Shown here piece by piece: positions 15,469 through 23,840 of a stretch of 64,000 bases of DNA. Each line of letters starts with the position of its first letter. Position 1 is the first letter of the stretch. Source of the stretch: Mucilaginibacter sp. Lineage in GTDB: Bacteria; Bacteroidota; Bacteroidia; Sphingobacteriales; Sphingobacteriaceae. A program made the translations under genes and the position numbers. Under the pieces are notes generated by a model. It did no database searches, was not told the DNA's origin, and saw nothing but the letters and a program-made list of their open reading frames with translations. The stretch is taken from positions 162,076 through 226,075 of the forward strand of contig JAUCSE010000069.1 in assembly GCA_030445275.1 (NCBI GenBank). Reading direction: 5' to 3'.

Positions 15469-15912
15469 ATGAAACGTTATTTACTTTATTTATTACCATT
15501 AATGTTATTACTAGTTGAGGCCTGCTCAACTAAAAACGACTATACGGCCCCCCCAGCTCCTTTAGGCACTTTTCAGGGCTTTTTTAAATTACTTGTAAAA
15601 AAACCAACAGGTACTGATTATGACACAGTAAAAAAAGTTACCAATCTTATCTTAACAATATCCTCGCCCAACAATTTCAAGGTAACCGGCGATACTGCTA
15701 CCGTACATGCTGGCAGCAGGGGTTTATTCAAGTACGATGGTACTTATATAGCTTTTTGGGATAGCACTTATAAAGTGGGCCCTCAAACCAAGATTCACCT
15801 GGTAAACACCTATCTTTATGCTTACAGCGGTGGATTAAGGTTACAGATTCAACGTGCAAACCAGGCACAGGATTCAATTCTTGTTTATGACCTTAATAAA
15901 ACTTCAAATTAA
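15469..15912 (+). CDS. hypothetical lipoprotein
   Basis: 147 residues from ATG 15469; an in-frame ATG at 15457 adds four residues. A signal sequence (MKRYLLYLLPLMLLLVEAC) ends in a lipobox-like VEAC, so a lipoprotein is likely. The mature part is short, with beta-rich character (alternating hydrophobics, many Thr/Ser/Gly) and no recognised domain. It may be a small beta-sandwich similar to DUF families of Bacteroidota lipoproteins. It is followed by a clear terminator and seems to be a single unit, or co-transcribed with mazG 65 bases upstream. Confidence 0.7.
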   Translation: MKRYLLYLLPLMLLLVEACSTKNDYTAPPAPLGTFQGFFKLLVKKPTGTDYDTVKKVTNLILTISSPNNFKVTGDTATVHAGSRGLFKYDGTYIAFWDSTYKVGPQTKIHLVNTYLYAYSGGLRLQIQRANQAQDSILVYDLNKTSN

Positions 15913-15930
15913 TTATTGTTTTAATTACCA

Positions 15931-15959
15931 GTCGTCGCTTTTTTAAGCGGCGGCTTTTT
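15931..15959 (+). terminator. rho-independent terminator after the lipoprotein gene
   Basis: A 10-bp stem GTCGTCGCTT (15931-15940) / AAGCGGCGGC (15945-15954), with two G-U pairs in RNA, a TTTT loop and a TTTTT tail. Confidence 0.85.
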
Positions 15960-16098
15960 ATCATCGCCCCCTCTACCTATGTAAATTAAAGATCAGCGGC
16001 ACTTAACGTGCTGCTGACTTTTTAATTATTTCTTGTTAATACCCCAACAACATAACGACCAATGAAAATGAAGAAATCATAAATTTAAACAGGTAAAA

Positions 16099-16129
16099 TT
16101 GATCATTAAAAAAAATGTTTTTTAATTTG
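16099..16129 (+). promoter_or_regulatory. candidate promoter of the ECF sigma factor gene
   Basis: TTG at 16099-16101 and TAATTTG at 16123-16129, separated by 21 bases, resemble the Bacteroidota -33/-7 elements (the -7 box is one base short of consensus). The sigma factor ATG is 75 bases downstream. The remaining leader is AT-rich with nothing else visible. Confidence 0.4.
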
Positions 16130-16204
16130 TATCAATATAGCTCCTTACTACGTAAAGGATTATAAATCAACAACAATACACATAAGCGGAATTAAATACA
16201 TTTA

Positions 16205-16759
16205 ATGCATCCACCCCCTCGCATTACTGAAGAAGAAGTCATCAGCCAATGCAAAGCAGGCAGCCTAAAATATCAGGAAATGCTGTATAAGCTATTCTAT
16301 GGCTATGCTATGGGTATTAGTTTGCGTTACAGCCTAAATCGCGACGATGCATTGGAGGCTGTAAATGATGCTTTTATAAAGGTATTTAATGCCATACATA
16401 CTTATAATATTGATAAGCCTTTTAAGGCATGGCTACGTACCATTGTAGTTAATACCGCTATTGACCGCAGGCGTAAAGACCTTAAATTTCAACTGAATGT
16501 TGATTTGGATCATGCAGCGCCCATCAGCAGCCATATAGGTACAGTTGATAATTTAAATGTACAGGATATTTTAAAACTAATGAATGAGCTGCCTGCAATA
16601 CAGCTCACCATTTTTAATTTATACGAAATAGACGGATATAATCACGACGAAATTGCAAACATGCTGACTATTCCGGTAAGCTCATCAAGGGTTTACCTGA
16701 GCAGGGCAAAAGAAAGATTAAGAAAAATGTTACGGAAAGAAACACAAAGCCATGGATGA
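16205..16759 (+). CDS. ECF-type RNA polymerase sigma factor
   Basis: A 184-residue sigma-70 family protein with only regions 2 and 4. Region 2 spans about 22-90 (the RDDALEAVNDAFIKVF segment for core binding, then FKAWLRTIVVNTAIDRRR for the -10). Region 4 spans about 118-178, with the HTH at YNHDEIANMLTIPVSSSRVYL. The gene overlaps the next gene by 8 bases, so the two are translationally coupled. In this layout the downstream gene normally encodes the anti-sigma factor. Its product here carries one membrane helix and a barrel-like C-terminus instead of a plain anti-sigma. Confidence 0.93.
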   Translation: MHPPPRITEEEVISQCKAGSLKYQEMLYKLFYGYAMGISLRYSLNRDDALEAVNDAFIKVFNAIHTYNIDKPFKAWLRTIVVNTAIDRRRKDLKFQLNVDLDHAAPISSHIGTVDNLNVQDILKLMNELPAIQLTIFNLYEIDGYNHDEIANMLTIPVSSSRVYLSRAKERLRKMLRKETQSHG

Positions 16760-18326
16760 GCAGTTGGATAACGACTTAAGCAACCACATCAGGGAGGTGT
16801 TTGATAATTTTGACGACGACTCCTACCCTTCTGCTGATGAGGGTTGGTTACTGCTCAGGGAAAAATTCCCTGAAACGGAAAAGAAGCGTCCGGTTGCCTG
16901 GCTTTGGTGGGCAAGTACGGCCGCTGCTTTACTATTATTTGTTAGTCTTGGCGTATGGATGACGAATAAAAAACAACAACCACAAACAATAGCTATAAAA
17001 CAGACAAAGCAAGAGCAAACATCACTAAGCGATACTGGTAAATTATTGGCAACAAAACAAGCGCCTACCATTACTACTCATCCAGCAGCGGCGACTACTG
17101 CATCGATAGCGGATACAGATCGTACGGCGGCTCAATACGCAGCATCAAAAGCACAAGCAAACAAATTAGCACAGGGTACCTCTGCACCTGGTGCAACAGC
17201 AATCACAGCGCCTACTAATCAGGTGTCAGTGCAACAGCCTGTTAATAACGTGCTGCTTGCCACCCAAAAGGCTAAACAAGCAGATAGCACCAGAGCTGTC
17301 ACTGCTAAAACAAATACGCAGCAAATTGCTGCTACTGTTCCTGCTGTTACCGGCTCTAATCCAGTAATCCCGCCAACCGCACAAAATGCGAAGTCAGTCA
17401 GTAGTACACAACCACCTGTTGTAACCAAACCGGCTGTGCAACAATTTGCAGTTAATCCGCCAACTGTTAACGGCTCAAATACTATAGCTCCTGCTGCAAA
17501 AAATACCGCGGTTTCTGGTAGTTCGGCTACTGTGCCCCAGTCGGTGATTAAAGTTCCTAAGCAAGTGCCACCGCCCAATTCAATGGCTGCGCTGTTTGCA
17601 AACGAGAAAAATAATCCGCAAAAACCCGCCGAAGAGTATACCGAAGATAAAAAAGTGCGCTTTGGTGTATATGCGGCTACGTTTTTTAATTACGCCAAAG
17701 GCAGCAGTAACCAGATCAATGCAGGTGCAGGTTTTACATCAGAAATTAAGCTTAGTAAAAACATAAAACTATCTACAGGTGTGGCGTTAGCTCAAAATAC
17801 ATTGAGCTATAATGGCTCCGGGCCTCCGTCTAATGGTGATTTTTATGCAGCAGCATTAGCAAAGGCTCCCCAGGCATTAACTTTTGATAGACAGGGTAAT
17901 TTATTCTCCGCGAATGCAAACTTTCCTGTTCTTAAAAATTACAATGCTAATTTGGTTGGCTTGGATATACCGCTCAATATCAAATATGAATTTAACCCTC
18001 AAACAAGCGATGCCTATATTTCGGCGGGTTTAAGTTCGGGCACATTTATAAATGAGGCTTATACATCAGTTTATGGTTACTCTGCATCGTCAGTAGCAGC
18101 AGGAGCTTCATCAAATACAACTGATGATGTAACCCGTAAAAATTTTACCGGATTTTATTTTGCCAAAACGCTCAATGTATCATTTGGGGTTGGTTATCCG
18201 ATGGGTAAAAACCGGCTGATTATTGAGCCCTTTTTAAAATACCCGCTTGATGGGCTTGGTGCACAACAGATCCGTTTTGGGGCAGGTGGTTTAAACCTGA
18301 AGTTTAACTTTACAACAAAAAAATAA
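16752..18326 (+). CDS. trans-envelope protein: cytoplasmic N-terminus, one TM helix, long linker, barrel-like C-terminal domain
   Basis: A 524-residue protein coupled to the sigma factor gene. Residues 1-47 are acidic and would lie in the cytoplasm, where an anti-sigma segment is expected. Residues 48-70 form one membrane helix (VAWLWWASTAAALLLFVSLG). Residues 75-290 are a low-complexity Ala/Thr/Gln/Pro linker with two degenerate copies of a P-x-V-x-GSN-x-x-x-P unit (about 196-219 and 236-259). Residues 300-524 are beta-rich with alternating hydrophobics and end NLKFNF, like outer-membrane beta-barrel domains of Bacteroidota. The role as anti-sigma or envelope sensor is inferred from gene order. 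The fold of the C-terminus is a guess from pattern. Confidence 0.8.
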   Translation: MDEQLDNDLSNHIREVFDNFDDDSYPSADEGWLLLREKFPETEKKRPVAWLWWASTAAALLLFVSLGVWMTNKKQQPQTIAIKQTKQEQTSLSDTGKLLATKQAPTITTHPAAATTASIADTDRTAAQYAASKAQANKLAQGTSAPGATAITAPTNQVSVQQPVNNVLLATQKAKQADSTRAVTAKTNTQQIAATVPAVTGSNPVIPPTAQNAKSVSSTQPPVVTKPAVQQFAVNPPTVNGSNTIAPAAKNTAVSGSSATVPQSVIKVPKQVPPPNSMAALFANEKNNPQKPAEEYTEDKKVRFGVYAATFFNYAKGSSNQINAGAGFTSEIKLSKNIKLSTGVALAQNTLSYNGSGPPSNGDFYAAALAKAPQALTFDRQGNLFSANANFPVLKNYNANLVGLDIPLNIKYEFNPQTSDAYISAGLSSGTFINEAYTSVYGYSASSVAAGASSNTTDDVTRKNFTGFYFAKTLNVSFGVGYPMGKNRLIIEPFLKYPLDGLGAQQIRFGAGGLNLKFNFTTKK

Positions 18327-18331
18327 CAATC

Positions 18332-18508
18332 AGTATCAAGTAGCTAGTATCAAGTATCACGACTTTAGCTTCACTAGTGCGGGATACATAGTATTGATTA
18401 GCTAATATCAGGCATCATTACTTTAAACATATTAATTAGTCACGTTAAGTGATTATAGTTAAATGCTTTCCAGAAAATCTTGATACTTGGTACTAACTAC
18501 TTGATACT
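18332..18508. repeat. family B inverted repeat (TATCAAGTA type), copy 1
   Basis: The left arm at 18332-18359 has AGTATCAAGTAGCTAG and AGTATCAAGTATCA in tandem. The right arm at 18480-18508 is its inverted form (TTGATACTT...CTACTTGATACT). The core CCAGAAAATC(T/C)TGATA recurs in copy 2 at 25912-26066. It sits between the barrel-protein gene and the convergent permease gene. Confidence 0.85.
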
Positions 18509-18518
18509 AACTAAATCC

Positions 18519-19739
18519 CTACTTAAATCTGATAGCTTTTACCGGCGATATTTTACTTACCAGCATAGATGGTATGATCAATACCAACAGGCAAATAACC
18601 AGCGTACCAATATTCAGCATTAAAATATCGGTTAAGTTAAATTCAACCGGTACAAAGGTCATGTAATAGGATGCCTGATCGAGCTTAAAAAAGTGGGTTT
18701 GCTGCTGAAAAAAGCCTAAACCCAACCCCAACGCATTCCCCAACAATAGCCCCAGGCCAATAAGATAGGTTGCATTAAATAAAAACACTTTTTGTATGTT
18801 CCAGTTGGTTGCTCCCATGGCTTTAAACATACCTATCATGGAGGTGCGTTCCAGAATCATGATTAACAGAGCCGATATCATATTAATCACCGCCACAACA
18901 ACCATCAATACCAGCATCACCACGGAGTTTACATCAAGCAGCTTAAGCCACTCAAATATGGCCGGATAATCCTCCAGCACCGTGTATGATCTTAATTTTA
19001 CAGGTAATATATCATCAAGCTTGTTGGCTGCATAATTGACCTCATCAAAATTTGATACACGAAGTTCGTACTCTCCTATCTGGCTGGGTTCCCAGTTATT
19101 AAGCCGGTTTATTAATGATAAGGAACCCACCACAAAGGTTTTATCCACCTCTTCAACTCCTATGTTAAATATGCCCTTTATAGTAAACTGGCGTTTGCGC
19201 AATGGCTCCTGTACAAAATACATCAGCAGTTTATCGCCCAATTTTAGTTTTAAACGGTCGGCAGTTGTTTGCGATAGCATGATCTCCTTTTGCGCCTCAA
19301 CCGAGTCGGCAAAGTCAATCACATTACCAGCCACCAGGTTCTTTCTGAAATATGTCCAATCGTAACTTTTATCAACCCCTTTTAATACAACACCCTCAAT
19401 TTCATTATTGGCTTTAATAATGCCCGGCTTGGTGGCAAAAGGCATTACATGGGTTATCAGCGGGCTTTTGAGTGCGCGTTTTATAAAACTGCTATCAGCC
19501 TTAAATGGCGAACTTTCATACGAACCATTCAAGTCAAATTTCACTATACGTATATCACCTGCAAAACCACGAACTTTTTCTCGTATTTCGTGTTTAAAGC
19601 CTTTAACAATGGCTAATGAAAGTATCATAACGCCCAGGCCCAGCATAATACCAATAATGGCAATACGCACTATCAATTTGGAAAATGTGCGTTTTGACTT
19701 AAATGTTATTCGGGCTGATATAAAAGAGGCGAAACTCAA
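18519..19739 (-). CDS. ABC transporter permease, LolC/LolE (FtsX) type
   Basis: A 406-residue protein with the LolC/E layout: one N-terminal helix (about 25-48, IAIIGIMLGLGVMILSLAIV), a large periplasmic MacB-like domain (about 50-270), and three C-terminal helices (about 275-300, 320-345, 370-395) within the FtsX domain. It would extract lipoproteins from the inner membrane with a LolD ATPase, which is not encoded here. The frame begins with TTG at 19739 (no ATG nearby), and that start gives the conserved FISARITFKSK N-terminus. It is a single-gene unit, divergent from the NamZ-like gene. Confidence 0.88.
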   Translation of the reverse strand: MSFASFISARITFKSKRTFSKLIVRIAIIGIMLGLGVMILSLAIVKGFKHEIREKVRGFAGDIRIVKFDLNGSYESSPFKADSSFIKRALKSPLITHVMPFATKPGIIKANNEIEGVVLKGVDKSYDWTYFRKNLVAGNVIDFADSVEAQKEIMLSQTTADRLKLKLGDKLLMYFVQEPLRKRQFTIKGIFNIGVEEVDKTFVVGSLSLINRLNNWEPSQIGEYELRVSNFDEVNYAANKLDDILPVKLRSYTVLEDYPAIFEWLKLLDVNSVVMLVLMVVVAVINMISALLIMILERTSMIGMFKAMGATNWNIQKVFLFNATYLIGLGLLLGNALGLGLGFFQQQTHFFKLDQASYYMTFVPVEFNLTDILMLNIGTLVICLLVLIIPSMLVSKISPVKAIRFK

Positions 19740-19833
19740 TGCAGAATGATTTTTTGTACCTTCGCAAATATGCGGTTTTGCTGCTAAACCTGCTACTTTT
19801 AAAATTGTTTAACCATAATATTTTATAATAAAA

Positions 19834-21075
19834 ATGCGTATTTTTTTTCAATGTGCTTTAATAACAGTTTTATGGGCAACTACTGCATGTGCCGGGTCTG
19901 CTATTTGTATCAATTGCAAACCGGCAAAAACTATAAAACACAAAAAAATAATTCCCGAAATAATAACGGGGGCCGATCAAACTGCACTGTATATTAACTA
20001 TCTTAAGGGAAAAAATATTGGGATGGTTATTAATCAAACATCTGTTATCGGTAAAAACCTAACACCCAGCGTTGATAGCCTTTTAAGAGCTGGCATAGCT
20101 ATAAAAAAAATATTTGGGCCCGAACATGGTTTCAGAGGTAATGCCAGTAATGGTGCAAGTGTTAATGATGATATCGATGCCAAAACTAAACTACCGGTTA
20201 TATCTCTTTATGGTAATAAACATTACAAACCCACACCCGAGGATCTGAAGGCTATTGACCTCATGATATTTGACGTTCAGGATGTTGGCGTTAGGTTTTA
20301 TACTTATATATCCACGCTGCATTATGTGATGGAAGCCTGTGCCGAAAATAATATAGAATTGATGATACTGGATAGACCTAATCCTAATGGCTACCTGATT
20401 GATGGCCCAATACTCGACACTGCAGCGATAAGCCGTTCGTTTATTGCCATGCACCCCATACCTATTAGCCACGGCATGACCATTGCTGAATATGCACAAA
20501 TGATAAACGGTGAAGGCTGGTTAAAAAACGGGGTAAAATGTAAGCTTAAGATCATCAAGGTTGCTCATTATAAACATTCCCTGATTTATAAGCTGCCAGT
20601 AAATCCATCGCCAAATTTAAATACTCATCAATCTATTTCCTTATACCCCAGTATATGCTTGTTTGAAGGCACTGTAATGAGCCTGGGTCGTGGTACATTT
20701 TTCCCTTTCCTGGAAGTTGGGCATCCGGCACTAAAAGGTAAATATGCGTTTTCGTTTACCCCCTTAAGTATACCCGGTATGAGCGAGGATCCGCCACAAA
20801 AGGATAAGTTATGTTATGGGGTAGATTTAAAGGATTATAGCATTGACCGGATAAGGAGCAAAAGACATATTGATCTGTCGGTATTGATAGAGCTTTACAA
20901 AGCATTTCCAGATAAAGCACACTTTTTTAACGCCTATTTTACCAAACTGGCAGGTACACCTGAACTAAGAAAACAAATTGAAGCCGGTAAAAGCGAAGCA
21001 CAGATATATCAAAGCTGGGTGCCGGGACTAAATAAATTTAAGGCCACACGCGGTAAATATTTATTGTACGAATAA
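19834..21075 (+). CDS. DUF1343 (NamZ-like exo-beta-N-acetylmuramidase)
   Basis: A 413-residue exported protein with a signal sequence (1-20; the region ends in ATTACAG, where C19 might be a lipidation site, although the lipobox is poor). The mature protein shows the DUF1343 blocks GPEHGFRG, DDIDAKTKLPVISLYG, DVQDVGVRFYTYISTL and LDRPNPNG, and further on EGTVMSLGRGT. Family members (NamZ, GH171) cleave terminal MurNAc from peptidoglycan fragments, so a role in cell-wall recycling is likely. It is 31 bases upstream of fmt and may be co-transcribed with it. Confidence 0.9.
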   Translation: MRIFFQCALITVLWATTACAGSAICINCKPAKTIKHKKIIPEIITGADQTALYINYLKGKNIGMVINQTSVIGKNLTPSVDSLLRAGIAIKKIFGPEHGFRGNASNGASVNDDIDAKTKLPVISLYGNKHYKPTPEDLKAIDLMIFDVQDVGVRFYTYISTLHYVMEACAENNIELMILDRPNPNGYLIDGPILDTAAISRSFIAMHPIPISHGMTIAEYAQMINGEGWLKNGVKCKLKIIKVAHYKHSLIYKLPVNPSPNLNTHQSISLYPSICLFEGTVMSLGRGTFFPFLEVGHPALKGKYAFSFTPLSIPGMSEDPPQKDKLCYGVDLKDYSIDRIRSKRHIDLSVLIELYKAFPDKAHFFNAYFTKLAGTPELRKQIEAGKSEAQIYQSWVPGLNKFKATRGKYLLYE

Positions 21076-21106
21076 CAGAACCAAGCACTATCAAATAGCT
21101 AATAAC

Positions 21107-22024
21107 ATGAGAATCATATTTATGGGCACCCCCCAGTTTGCGGTTGCATCATTGGATGCATTAATTAAAGCAGGTAGTGATATTGTTGGTGTGGTAACCG
21201 CTCCTGATAAACCTGCAGGCCGCGGGCAAAAGGTAAGCGAATCGGCGGTGAAACAATATGCGGTGGCTAATGGCTTGAAAGTGCTTCAGCCCGAAAAATT
21301 AAAAAAACCTGAGTTTTTAGCTGAACTTAAAACTTTACAGGCTGATTTGCAGGTGGTGGTAGCTTTCCGTATGCTGCCCGAGGTAGTGTGGGCCATGCCA
21401 GCAAGGGGAACTATTAATTTGCATGCTTCCTTACTGCCGCAATATCGCGGCGCTGCTCCTATTAACTGGGTGCTGATAAACGGCGAAAAAGAAAGCGGCG
21501 TAACTACCTTTTTCCTGAAACAGGAAATTGATACAGGTGATGTGTTGTTTACCGAAAAAGTAACCCTGAGTGGTCATGAAACTGCCGGCGAGTTACACGA
21601 CTGGCTCATGAACAAAGGTGCGGGCTTACTGGTAAAAACAGTAAAGGCCGTTGAGAGCGGTCGTTTCCATGAGCATCCGCAAACACAGCTGTTAACTGGC
21701 GAGGAGCTAAGACATGCACCCAAAATATTTAAGGAAGACTGCTTGATTGACTGGACTCAACCTACCGAACAGGTATACAACAAAATACGCGGTCTTAGTC
21801 CAATACCTACTGCCTATACCGAATTGAACGGAAAAATTTTAAAAGTGTACGGGTCGGAGTTGCAGTTGGATGAACCGACAATAAAACCTGGTGGCTTTCT
21901 GACTGACAACAAAACCTACCTGAAATTTGCCGCAAAAGATGGCTTTATCAGTCTGACAGATATACAGCTGGAAGGCAAGAAACGGATGGGTATTGAGGAT
22001 TTTTTGCGTGGAGTGAAACTGTAG
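21107..22024 (+). CDS. fmt: methionyl-tRNA formyltransferase
   Basis: A 305-residue enzyme of normal length. The N-terminal formyltransferase domain has the catalytic triad N104, H106 (NLHASLLPQYRGAAPINW) and D142 (DTGD), with the GTPQFA start motif at 7-12. A C-terminal OB-like domain follows (about 205-305). It formylates the initiator Met-tRNA with 10-formyl-THF. It follows the NamZ-like gene closely. Confidence 0.97.
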   Translation: MRIIFMGTPQFAVASLDALIKAGSDIVGVVTAPDKPAGRGQKVSESAVKQYAVANGLKVLQPEKLKKPEFLAELKTLQADLQVVVAFRMLPEVVWAMPARGTINLHASLLPQYRGAAPINWVLINGEKESGVTTFFLKQEIDTGDVLFTEKVTLSGHETAGELHDWLMNKGAGLLVKTVKAVESGRFHEHPQTQLLTGEELRHAPKIFKEDCLIDWTQPTEQVYNKIRGLSPIPTAYTELNGKILKVYGSELQLDEPTIKPGGFLTDNKTYLKFAAKDGFISLTDIQLEGKKRMGIEDFLRGVKL

Positions 22025-22058
22025 TTTCATTTCTAATACATTCCTCCTCCCAGACTTT

Positions 22059-22676
22059 TTACTGCTTGCTTAATTTAATAGTTTGCTGTTTTAATTTTTG
22101 CGATGTATTATCCAATCGCTCAACACTCTTGCTATCAGGCATGCTTTTATCCTGATAGTTTTCAATCACGGGCATAGTTACCGCTATTTTCAGCGCAAGG
22201 TGATAATCATTTATTATCATTCTATTACTGTCGATATCTTTCATCAGTGTAGAAAACTTTTTTATTTTACCCGTGTACTTATGATTGCTGTTTGTTATTA
22301 ACAAGCGTAACCTTGCTCTCAACACAGTATCCTTAATATCTGATAATGCCCCATTGGCCGAATCATAGTAGTTACCAGACTTGGCTGCATACTTATTAAA
22401 TGCTTCCAAACTATCGGGCATCCCTGCATAAAATTGCTGCAATCCTGTTTCTAAGTTTTGTAGTTCAGGACGCTTTTTAACAAGATCAGCATAAATATCA
22501 TCCATCAAAGACCCACCTCTTGAGTACACTTTTTTAATGCTACCTGCTGAATAATCATCTTTTAATGGTTCTGGGGTCTCTGCTTTTGGAGGCTCGGTAT
22601 TTTTTGCAGGGATGTGATCACATGCAGAACAAAAGATAGCTATAAGAGCCATTGATAATAAGGTAATTGCTTTCAT
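22059..22676 (-). CDS. hypothetical lipoprotein
   Basis: A 205-residue protein with a lipoprotein signal (MKAITLLSMALIAIFCSAC, Cys19 as lipidation site after CSA). The mature part is mostly helical, rich in Lys/Asp/Ser, with two long amphipathic stretches (about 60-125 and 130-200). It is similar in feel to DUF3829-type helical lipoproteins, though I cannot confirm that. It is divergent from the DUF3050 gene and convergent with fmt. Confidence 0.7.
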   Translation of the reverse strand: MKAITLLSMALIAIFCSACDHIPAKNTEPPKAETPEPLKDDYSAGSIKKVYSRGGSLMDDIYADLVKKRPELQNLETGLQQFYAGMPDSLEAFNKYAAKSGNYYDSANGALSDIKDTVLRARLRLLITNSNHKYTGKIKKFSTLMKDIDSNRMIINDYHLALKIAVTMPVIENYQDKSMPDSKSVERLDNTSQKLKQQTIKLSKQ

Positions 22677-22805
22677 AATGAAGTCTATATTTATTTGACC
22701 ATGTAACTTACCAATTGTTACCGTTATACTTATTGTTCAAAATCTTTGTCTCATCAACCCAAAGTCAAAATAAATAAACACTTCATTAATAATCACCGGG
22801 TTTGT

Positions 22806-22813
22806 TATTTTTG
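22806..22813 (+). promoter_or_regulatory. -7 promoter box of the DUF3050 gene
   Basis: TATTTTTG fits TAnnTTTG and lies 22 bases before the ATG at 22836. It also argues for that start rather than an upstream in-frame ATG at 22746, which would put the box inside the gene. Confidence 0.5.
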
Positions 22814-22835
22814 CAACCGCATAAATTATTACACC

Positions 22836-23633
22836 ATGGCAAATTACAGCGACAGAATTGCACTTTTAAAAACAGAGATCCAACCATTACGTGAACAGTT
22901 AATACAGCACGAGCTTTATAAGAATATCAACTCGCTTGATGAACTGACCGTTTTTATGGATCATCACGTATTTGCCGTGTGGGATTTTATGTCGCTACTA
23001 AAATCATTGCAGCAAAGATTAACCTGTACCACCACACCATGGATGCCTGCAGGCAATGCCAATACCCGTTACCTGATCAACGAGATTGTTACCGGCGAGG
23101 AAAGTGATGTGGATGAGGCTGGTAATCGCACTAGTCACTTTGAACTGTACCTGCGTGCTATGCAGCAAGCCGGCAGCCAGGCTGTTGCCATCAATAACTT
23201 GTTTAATGAGCTTAACTTTGGTAAACATGTTGACGAAGCATTGATTATTGCCGATATCCCGGTAGCGGCCCGCAATTTCGTGCAGCATACTTTTGAGGTG
23301 ATCAGCAATAATAAAGATCACGTTCAGGCCGCTGTGTTTACTTTTGGTCGCGAGGATCTGATACCGGATATGTTTGTAAGCATAGTGAAGGAACTTAGCC
23401 AGCAGCTACCCGGCAAAGTTGACATTCTATTATACTACCTGGAACGCCATATTGAAGTTGACGGCGACCATCACTCCCGGTTAGCCTACCAAATGACCGC
23501 CGAGCTTTGCGGAGATGACGATAGCAAATGGCAGGACGCAACTATAGCTGTACAAGAAGCCCTACAAACCCGTATTGCGCTTTGGGATGGTATCCTTGCA
23601 GCTATAAAGACACCCGTATCTTCTGAATTATAA
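22836..23633 (+). CDS. DUF3050 domain-containing protein (heme-oxygenase-like fold)
   Basis: A 265-residue protein from ATG at 22836 (MANYSDRIALLK). The longer frame from 22746 adds 30 non-conserved residues and overlaps the promoter box. Conserved DUF3050 blocks are FMDHHVFAVWDFMSLLK near the N-terminus, ETDVDxxG-like EESDVDEAG in the middle, and VDGDHHSRLA near the C-terminus. The His and Glu pattern resembles heme-oxygenase-like di-iron proteins, but no activity is known to me. Single-gene unit. Confidence 0.88.
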   Translation: MANYSDRIALLKTEIQPLREQLIQHELYKNINSLDELTVFMDHHVFAVWDFMSLLKSLQQRLTCTTTPWMPAGNANTRYLINEIVTGEESDVDEAGNRTSHFELYLRAMQQAGSQAVAINNLFNELNFGKHVDEALIIADIPVAARNFVQHTFEVISNNKDHVQAAVFTFGREDLIPDMFVSIVKELSQQLPGKVDILLYYLERHIEVDGDHHSRLAYQMTAELCGDDDSKWQDATIAVQEALQTRIALWDGILAAIKTPVSSEL

Positions 23634-23650
23634 GTTATAATTTTCCGCTA

Positions 23651-23692
23651 CGTCATTGCGAGGCACGAAGCAATTTCTATGCTTTACAGAGC
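23651..23692. repeat. family A half-repeat, copy 2
   Basis: CGTCATTGCGAGG at 23651-23663, then CACGAAGCAATTTCTATGC and ACAGAGC, the left half of the family A element. No right arm is found before the next gene, so this copy looks truncated. Confidence 0.7.
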
Positions 23693-23735
23693 AAATAAAG
23701 GGGTGCAGAACTTGCATATCTGACCTGTCTCCGCC

Positions 23736-23820
23736 GTTGTTGGTGTTGTCACCAACAACTATTCGCCCTACTATCACTATTAATCAGCGCACATATAATG
23801 TTGGTGACAACACCAACATT
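23736..23820. repeat. pair of mirror-image hairpins (GTTGGTG...CACCAAC)
   Basis: Two 24-base hairpins, each with a 10-bp stem and a 4-base loop. The first is at 23736-23759 (GTTGTTGGTG-TTGT-CACCAACAAC), the second at 23797-23820 (AATGTTGGTG-ACAA-CACCAACATT). Their central 20 bases are exact reverse complements of each other, so the pair can fold as two hairpins or as one long stem. Confidence 0.85.
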
Positions 23821-23840
23821 GGCGCAAGCAAACTTAAAGC

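Noticed and set aside
17219..17578. 119-aa minus-strand frame opposite the trans-envelope protein
   Set aside because: An artefact of the Ala/Thr/Val-rich linker read backwards (Gly/Ala/Val/Thr/Cys repeats).
22746..22835. 30-residue N-terminal extension of the DUF3050 protein
   Set aside because: The extension overlaps a -7 promoter box and is unlike the family N-terminus, which begins near MANYSDRIALLK.
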